A DNA stretch of 9,661 bases from CBDUQP01 sp965369385 (GTDB taxonomy: Bacteria > Planctomycetota > Phycisphaerae > SM23-33): NCBI GenBank assembly GCA_965369385.1, contig CBDUQP010000121.1, positions 1 to 9,661 on the forward strand, read 5' to 3'. The position numbers were made by a program, and so were the translations under genes. Below are positions 1-4,402 of this stretch, piece by piece. The notes beneath the pieces are model-generated. The model did not search any database, had not been told where the DNA came from, and was given only the letters and a program-made list of their open reading frames with translations. The stretch's first letter is position 1; the number at the start of each line of letters is the position of its first letter.

Positions 1-303
1 GGGGCAGGCGGCGCAGATGTTGACGCCGTCGCACAGGCCGGCCAAATAGCCGTCGGCGATGCGATGCCCGATCTCACCATGGTGCTGGATATCGAATCCG
101 AAAAGGGCCTCGCCCGGGCACTCCGCGTAGGACAGGCCGACCGGATCGAATCAAAAGCCATCGAATATCACCGCCGCGTGCGCGAGATATTCCTCTCACA
201 AGCCCAAAACGCCCCACACAGCTTTGCCGTAATCTCCGCCGAAGGCGATATCAACCAGGTCCAGCAGGAAATCCGCGACGTAATCGCAGCCTGGAATTGG
301 TAA
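1..303 (+). CDS. tmk: Thymidylate kinase, C-terminal part (5' end outside window)
   Basis: This is the last 100 codons of dTMP kinase, which phosphorylates dTMP to dTDP with ATP in the cytoplasm for dTTP supply. The frame is open from base 1, so the gene begins upstream and the P-loop end is missing. Visible family marks are a GAGGADVDAV stretch, matching the region after the usual YQG, then MPDLTMVLDI (the 'PDLT..LD' strand), and GLARAL...DRIES, the LID/DRxE region that contacts nucleotide. The tail HRRVREIFL followed by a short strand and a helix ending EIRDVIAAW is typical of the family C-terminus. An in-frame ATG at 64 is internal and is not a start. holB, the frequent partner of tmk in bacteria, follows, but here 609 bp of repeat-rich DNA separates them. 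Confidence 0.93.
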   Translation, partial: GAGGADVDAVAQAGQIAVGDAMPDLTMVLDIESEKGLARALRVGQADRIESKAIEYHRRVREIFLSQAQNAPHSFAVISAEGDINQVQQEIRDVIAAWNW

Positions 304-329
304 CCAGCCCCATACGGCATGGGGTAGCT

Positions 330-398
330 AAAATGGGGACTGACTCCGCAGCCGCAGGCGCAGGTGCCTGTCCCCACTTTAGCGTCGATACGCTATCT
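330..398. repeat. GGGGAC palindromic element, copy A, with hairpin tail
   Basis: The element opens with AAAATGGGGACTG and closes with TGCCTGTCCCCACTTT, so its ends form an imperfect inverted repeat. The core contains GCCGCAGGC. It is followed directly by AGCGTCGATACGCTATCT (381-398). Copy B (413-492) has the same ends, the same core word and the same tail, so the repeat unit seems to be palindrome plus tail. The form resembles REP/MITE-like dispersed intergenic palindromes. No transposase that could move it is in the window. Confidence 0.75.
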
Positions 399-412
399 GA
401 AGAAGTGCGAGC

Positions 413-492
413 AAAATGGGGACTGGCTCAAGAAGCGAAGCCGCAGGCTACGCGCACGTGCCTGTCCCCACTTTGCGTCGATACGCTATCTC
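413..492. repeat. GGGGAC palindromic element, copy B, with hairpin tail
   Basis: This is the second copy of the element at 330-398. It has AAAATGGGGACTGGCT on the left (from 413) and CACGTGCCTGTCCCCACTTT on the right (to 474), with a longer and partly different interior that still contains GCCGCAGGC. The tail GCGTCGATACGCTATCTC (475-492) abuts the right end just as in copy A. Both copies are preceded by AGC or AGCT directly before the AAAATGGGG end, which suggests that a composite unit was duplicated locally and then drifted inside. Confidence 0.75.
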
Positions 493-552
493 GGCAAATA
501 GCGTCGATACGCTATCTCAGGCAAATAGCGTCGATACGCTATCTCAGGCAAA
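475..552. repeat. Three tandem copies of a 26-27 bp hairpin unit
   Basis: GCGTCGATACGCTATCTC begins at 475, 501 and 528, so the periods are 26 and 27 bp. The linkers are TCGGCAAATA and TCAGGCAAATA, which differ by an inserted A and one base. In the second and third copies ATAGCGT and ACGCTAT are perfect 7-bp arms around CGAT. The same arms can also pair across the linker between units. A fourth copy of the core lies at 381-398 as the tail of element A. Units are contiguous and have no unique spacers, so this is not a CRISPR array. Confidence 0.8.
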
Positions 553-647
553 CAAACGGAAAGCAAATCGCGTTTTTGGGGAGTCATTACTGGTGGTTGG
601 TCTGTTCGCGATGGCACGCACGTGCGGCTGAACGTCTTTGATCGCGG

Positions 648-690
648 AAAGGGGACACGGCCTGCTGCTACCGCAGCCGGACATGTCCCC
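648..690. repeat. Diverged GGGGAC hairpin, copy C
   Basis: AAAGGGGACA on the left pairs with TGTCCCC on the right (651-657 with 684-690). An inner arm CGGCCTGC pairs with GCAGCCG with one bulged base. Its ends resemble those of copies A and B and of the hairpin at 9550-9586, but it lacks the GCGTCGATACGC tail. No T-run follows, so an intrinsic terminator role for tmk is unlikely, though it could still stabilise a transcript end. Confidence 0.6.
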
Positions 691-781
691 GCAACATGCG
701 ACATAGCGGTGGCATGCTATCTATCGCAAAACCACACCACCAACGAACTTCAAATGCCCTGCTGCATGGCGGATTGAAGTA

Positions 782-790
782 TGTTAGAAT
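782..790 (+). promoter_or_regulatory. Possible extended -10 promoter for holB
   Basis: TGTTAGAAT matches the extended -10 pattern TGnTAnAAT. No good -35 hexamer is visible 16-18 bp upstream, which an extended -10 can tolerate. Transcription would begin near 797 and give a leader of about 116 nt before the holB start. This is pattern matching alone. Confidence 0.35.
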
Positions 791-806
791 CTCCCGGCGT
801 ATATCA

Positions 807-871
807 GTTGCCAATTCCCGCAATAATGCGGAATTGCAACTTGACCGCACCGGCCTGATAGCCTCAGCCGG
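807..871 (+). promoter_or_regulatory. Two bulged hairpins in the putative holB leader
   Basis: The first hairpin (807-840) pairs GTTGCCAATTCCCGCA with TGCGGAATTGCAAC around an ATAA loop. This gives 14 base pairs with two single-C bulges. The second (850-871) pairs CCGGCCTGA with TCAGCCGG around TAGCC, giving 8 pairs with one C bulge. An outer 7-bp pairing, TCCCGGC (792-798) with GCCGGGA (867-873), would compete with the second hairpin if the transcript starts upstream of 792. I recognise no known riboswitch or leader family, and no U-run follows the second stem. Confidence 0.4.
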
Positions 872-880
872 GATTAGCAT

Positions 881-900
881 TTAGTAATATTTAGTAATAT
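881..900. repeat. 10-bp direct duplication just upstream of holB
   Basis: TTAGTAATAT occurs twice head to tail, ending 12 bp before the holB start codon. It makes an AT-rich segment in otherwise GC-rich DNA. It may be a simple slippage duplication. It could also keep the ribosome-binding region unstructured, since the Shine-Dalgarno match there is poor (only TGGA, about 8 bases before the ATG). Confidence 0.6.
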
Positions 901-912
901 TGGAATCGCCGG

Positions 913-2067
913 ATGATTCAGTTGCCGGACATCATCGGACAGGACTCTGCCGTCGCCATGCTCCAGCGAGCCATGGCATCTGGGCGGGTTCCCCATGCGT
1001 TCATGTTTGCCGGCCAGCCCGGGGTGGGCAGGCGAACCACCGCCACTGCGCTGGCGGCTGCCCTGCTTTGCGAAAATCCGCAAAAACAGACCAATGGCGA
1101 GAGCAACTCAGCCCTTGACGAAGATTTCCAGATGACCACCGCGTGTGGCCAGTGCGAAGACTGCCGCATGATGGCGGCCGAGTCTCATCCGGACTTCCAG
1201 CTCATTTACAAAGAGCTCGCCCGCTTCCATGATGACGCCAGCGTGCGCAACCGCGTCATGCAGGAACTCGGCATCAAGGTGATCCAGAAGTTCCTCATCG
1301 ATGTCGCAATGCGCGGGCCTGTCCGAAAGCGCGGCAAAGTATTCATCGTCAGAGAAGCCGAGCTCATGAGCATCGCCGCTCAAAACGCCCTGCTCAAAAC
1401 GCTGGAAGCCCCTCCCAAGGGCGTAACGATCATCCTGCTGGCCCGCCAGAGCGACCAGATGCTGCCCACCACGCAAAGCCGCTGCGCCATGGTGCGATTC
1501 GGGCTATTGCCCAGGCGATTCGTAACCGAGAAACTGGCGGCTGAGAATTGCGACGAGATCGAAGCGGAATTCTGGGCGGAGTTCACCGGCGGTTCGGTAG
1601 GCAGGAGCCTGCAACTGGCGGATACCGGCCTGTATGAGATCAAACAGGATGTGATTGAGAAGATATCCATGCTGAGCCCCGCAGGCGACGCGGCCCTGGG
1701 CGAGTCGCTGGCGAAGACGACCGACAAACTCGCCACAACCATGGTAAGCGAAGCGAAGAAGAAGGACGGATCAGACCTCTCCAAGCAACTGGCCACCCGG
1801 CGGACCACAGGCACGATACTGGAGATAATCGCAAGTGCGTTTCAAGATGCGATATCGCTGTCTTGCGGCGGGTCGCGGAGGCTTGTTAATGCCGATCAGC
1901 GGCCGGCTGTTACGAGAATCGCCGAACGATTCGCCCCCGAGCAATTGGCGGAAGTAGTGGAGCAGCTTTCGGAGTTTGAACGTCTGCTGTGGAGAAATGT
2001 GAGTGCCAAGACGGTTTGGGATAACGTGGTGATAAGCTGCTCATCGGCAGCTCCGCTACGTTTGTAG
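913..2067 (+). CDS. holB: DNA polymerase III subunit delta' (clamp loader)
   Basis: The 384-residue product is the delta' subunit of the clamp-loader complex, which opens the beta sliding clamp and loads it on primed DNA. The N-terminal AAA+ module starts LPDIIGQ. Its P-loop, GQPGVGRRT (34-42), has arginine in place of the ATP-binding lysine, as expected for delta' and unlike DnaX. Cysteines 53, 78, 81 and 84 form the zinc module, followed by SHPDF. The Walker B region KVFIVREAELM (142-152) is degenerate. AQNALLKTLEAPP (156-168) and the SRC motif (189-191), which carries the trans-acting arginine finger in this family, are intact. Residues from about 230 form the helical collar domain. The start at 913 fits the conserved N-terminus, although its ribosome-binding site is weak. 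At 384 residues it is somewhat longer than the E. coli protein, the excess lying in the C-terminal half. It lies downstream of tmk. Confidence 0.93.
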   Translation: MIQLPDIIGQDSAVAMLQRAMASGRVPHAFMFAGQPGVGRRTTATALAAALLCENPQKQTNGESNSALDEDFQMTTACGQCEDCRMMAAESHPDFQLIYKELARFHDDASVRNRVMQELGIKVIQKFLIDVAMRGPVRKRGKVFIVREAELMSIAAQNALLKTLEAPPKGVTIILLARQSDQMLPTTQSRCAMVRFGLLPRRFVTEKLAAENCDEIEAEFWAEFTGGSVGRSLQLADTGLYEIKQDVIEKISMLSPAGDAALGESLAKTTDKLATTMVSEAKKKDGSDLSKQLATRRTTGTILEIIASAFQDAISLSCGGSRRLVNADQRPAVTRIAERFAPEQLAEVVEQLSEFERLLWRNVSAKTVWDNVVISCSSAAPLRL

Positions 2068-2117
2068 ACGGAAATTTACACCAATAATAACCTGGCAGTC
2101 AGGACGATATAAACGAC

Positions 2118-4250
2118 ATGAAAGACTTTTTTCGATCACTCAAATACCTGAAGCCATACAAGGGTCGCCTTGTGGTATCGATGATGTGCGTCGTCTGCAT
2201 CGCTGTGCTTTGGGGTGCGGGCCTGGGCATGTTCTACCCGGCTATGAAGGTACTGATGAGCGACGAGGGCCTGCACGGTTGGGCCTGGAATTCGGTAGCT
2301 GACGATCGCCTGGGGATAGGATCGTCGATATCCCGCCCACCTTCGCCGGTGGAAATCGAAGGTGTTTCGCTGGAGTCCATGCTGCGAATCGACAAAGTCG
2401 CAAAGAAGTCAGACGCGTGGACCGCTGGGCTTCGCAAGGGATATAACATTGTCGGTTTCACAACTTCCGACACCGACAGGCAACTGCTGGCAAGCTCGCA
2501 GCTCTGCAACCGGCTTGCCGACATGCCTCCCGGCAAGATCAACCTGCTGACCTACGATCCCTATGAGAAATCCATCACCACCGTATCGCTGAAAATAGCA
2601 GACATCTCCGTTGCTACGGGCGTTCTGCTGAAGATAGCTCGCGCACTGCCGGAACCTGCCAACAAGTCCGGGCGTTTTCCGATATTCGTATGGGTTCTCA
2701 TAGCCGGCATCGTGCTGACCATACTCCGCGACATCATGCGATTCATCCAAGAGTATCTCGTCCAGACTGCGGTGTGGCAAGGCACGATGGACCTGCGATG
2801 CGAGAACTACACGGTCGCACTCCGGCTGCCGACTTCCTTCTACGCAAAAGAAGGCACCAGCGACACCGCCAGCCGCTTCATCCAAGACACCGGCGAAATC
2901 GCACGCGGTATGGTAACGCTTTTCGGAAAGACGCTCGCCGAGCCCGCCAAGGCCATAGGAGCCCTGGTAATAGCCCTGTATTACTCGTGGGAACTCACGC
3001 TGCTCACACTGGTCGTCGCTCCGCCCGCAATCCTGGTGATCGCCAAACTCGGTAAACTCATCAAGAAAGCTACCCGCAAGGCGCTTGAGGGCTGGTCGAA
3101 AATGCTGGGCATGCTGGAGGAAACGTTCAACGGCATCCGCGTGGTGAAAGCCTACAATATGGAAGGCACCGAGCAGCGAAAATTCTTCAAAATCAATCGC
3201 GCGCTGCTGAAGCAGCAGTTCCGCATGGCCCGCATAGACTCAGCCATCGCACCACTGATCGAGTCGCTCGGAATAATCGCGGGCATGGGCGCAGCCGCTA
3301 TCGCAGGATACTGGGTATTCGAAGACCGGCTCGACCCGGACAAATTCTTCGCATGGATGGCATGCCTGTTCGGAATGTTCGACGCAATACGTAAACTGGC
3401 AAAGGTCGCCACCCGATTCCAACGCGCAGACGCAGCCGCCAAGCGAGTGTTCGAACTGCAAGACCGCGAGCAGGAAAAACGCCTGCCCGACGCCCCCATG
3501 CTGCCCGCACACAACCACACGCTGGAATTCCGCAATGTCTCCTTCCGCTATCCATGTACGGATGAAGACATGCTCAAGAATATCAACCTCGATATACGCT
3601 TCGGCGAGACCGTAGCGATTGTCGGCCCGAACGGCTCGGGCAAGACAACGCTGGCGTCGCTGCTTCCGCGGCTGCTCGATCCGACGTCCGGTGAGATTCT
3701 CATCGACGGCTGCGACATAATGACCCACTCGCTGAAATCATTGCGACGGCAGATTGCGATTGTCACTCAGGAATCGGTGCTGTTCGAAGCCACAATCGCT
3801 GAAAATATCTCTTACGGCCTGCGAAACCCCAGCCCCGAAGCCGTGCTGGCGGCATCCCGGCAGGCGCACGTTGATGAGTTCGTCTCGACTCTGCCCGAAA
3901 ACTACTCGACGATGGTATCACAGCGCGGCCAGACGCTTTCCGGCGGTCAGCGGCAGCGTATCACCATCGCACGGGCAATCCTGCGAGACCCGGCGATACT
4001 GATATTTGACGAAGCCACCAGCCAGGTGGATTCCCAGTCCGAACAGAAGATCCACCAAGCGATGGATGAATTCATGCAGGGCAGGACTACGATAATGATA
4101 GCCCACCGCTTCTCGACGATAATGTCTGCCAACAAGATCGTGGTTATGGATGAAGGACGCATAGTAGCAGTCGGTACGCACGATGAACTGCTAAGCCACT
4201 GCGAGCTCTACAACCACCTGTACAGGACACAATTCCTGCAGGATGAGTAG
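2118..4250 (+). CDS. MsbA-like ABC exporter with PDZ-like loop insertion
   Basis: The 710-residue product has an exporter transmembrane domain fused to an ATPase domain and should act as a dimer in the inner membrane. Membrane helices are visible at about 17-40, 188-207, 265-289, 291-309, 376-400 and 408-425. The ATPase has Walker A GPNGSGKT (503-510), Q-loop Q551, signature LSGGQ (607-611), Walker B ILIFDEA (627-633), a D-loop reading SQVD instead of the common SALD, and switch H663, so it looks active. The substrate cannot be read from sequence; lipid-linked or peptide cargo are both possible. The odd part is residues 44-186 between helices 1 and 2, where exporters normally have a short loop. 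Residues 82-161 there resemble a PDZ domain (SDAWTAGLRKGYNIVGF, then a helix, then MPPGKINLLTY and TTVSLK). The start has AGGA 13 bp upstream. holB ends 50 bp before it with no evident terminator, so the two may be co-transcribed. Confidence 0.9.
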   Translation: MKDFFRSLKYLKPYKGRLVVSMMCVVCIAVLWGAGLGMFYPAMKVLMSDEGLHGWAWNSVADDRLGIGSSISRPPSPVEIEGVSLESMLRIDKVAKKSDAWTAGLRKGYNIVGFTTSDTDRQLLASSQLCNRLADMPPGKINLLTYDPYEKSITTVSLKIADISVATGVLLKIARALPEPANKSGRFPIFVWVLIAGIVLTILRDIMRFIQEYLVQTAVWQGTMDLRCENYTVALRLPTSFYAKEGTSDTASRFIQDTGEIARGMVTLFGKTLAEPAKAIGALVIALYYSWELTLLTLVVAPPAILVIAKLGKLIKKATRKALEGWSKMLGMLEETFNGIRVVKAYNMEGTEQRKFFKINRALLKQQFRMARIDSAIAPLIESLGIIAGMGAAAIAGYWVFEDRLDPDKFFAWMACLFGMFDAIRKLAKVATRFQRADAAAKRVFELQDREQEKRLPDAPMLPAHNHTLEFRNVSFRYPCTDEDMLKNINLDIRFGETVAIVGPNGSGKTTLASLLPRLLDPTSGEILIDGCDIMTHSLKSLRRQIAIVTQESVLFEATIAENISYGLRNPSPEAVLAASRQAHVDEFVSTLPENYSTMVSQRGQTLSGGQRQRITIARAILRDPAILIFDEATSQVDSQSEQKIHQAMDEFMQGRTTIMIAHRFSTIMSANKIVVMDEGRIVAVGTHDELLSHCELYNHLYRTQFLQDE

Positions 4251-4301
4251 TGCGGGCCGCAGTTGTTGCCAGATTTGTCGTAGTCTGCGTTTATTGGCGT
4301 T

Positions 4302-4307
4302 TATAAT
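4302..4307 (+). promoter_or_regulatory. Consensus -10 box upstream of the DUF4091 gene
   Basis: TATAAT is a perfect -10 hexamer in the 148-bp gap after the exporter gene. TTGTCG (4275-4280) is the best -35 look-alike but is 21 bp away, longer than the usual 16-18. Transcription would start near 4314 and leave a leader of about 85 nt. This suggests that the lipoprotein, pabB and precorrin-2 dehydrogenase genes can be transcribed separately from holB and the exporter. Confidence 0.45.
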
Positions 4308-4336
4308 GAGACGCTACTGAGAAGAACAGACAGGCG

Positions 4337-4402
4337 ATGAAAACCTCACCTGCCATGGGACAAACCTGCCGCTTTCGCCCTGACGGAAACTTGAGCATAT
4401 GA
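4337..4402 (+). CDS. Possible 21-residue leader ORF overlapping the next start
   Basis: An ATG at 4337 opens 21 codons (starting MKTSPAMG, ending GNLSI) that stop at TGA 4400-4402. The stop overlaps the ATG of the lipoprotein gene as ATGA. This geometry is typical of translational coupling. The peptide resembles nothing I know, and only a short AGG lies 2 bases before the ATG, which is a poor ribosome-binding site. It could be a chance frame in the 5' UTR. Confidence 0.25.
   Translation: MKTSPAMGQTCRFRPDGNLSI

Larger units (their letters stand above)
304..912. other. Gene-free, repeat-rich spacer between tmk and holB
   Basis: No convincing gene is present. Short open frames on both strands run through palindromic repeats and match no family I recognise. 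From left to right the spacer holds two GGGGAC...GTCCCC elements (330-398 and 413-492), tandem copies of an ATAGCGT-CGAT-ACGCTAT hairpin motif (to 552), about 95 bp with no clear structure except a 10-bp palindrome CGCACGTGCG (617-626), a third GGGGAC hairpin (648-690), an extended -10-like sequence (782-790), two bulged hairpins (807-871) and a 10-bp direct duplication (881-900). The first half looks like accumulated repeats. The last 130 bp look like the promoter and leader of holB. Confidence 0.8.

Noticed and set aside
475..552. Short regularly spaced repeats that might be a CRISPR array
   Set aside because: The units are contiguous 26-27 bp tandem copies with near-identical linkers, no unique spacers, only three copies and no cas genes nearby.
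297..704. Open frames across the repeat region, including one encoding repeated SVDTLSQAN
   Set aside because: The peptide repeats only reflect the DNA tandem repeat and palindromes; open frames exist on both strands, there is no ribosome-binding site and no family resemblance.
696..884. 62-codon + strand frame upstream of holB
   Set aside because: It crosses the palindrome and hairpins, has no ribosome-binding site, and its product resembles no known protein.
913..2067. DnaX (tau/gamma) as the identity of this gene
   Set aside because: The P-loop reads GRRT rather than GKTT, the Walker B is degenerate, and it follows tmk, all of which fit delta'.
4251..4270. TGCGGGCCGCA after the exporter stop as a terminator
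   Set aside because: The arms leave a one-base loop, which cannot form a hairpin, and no T-run follows.
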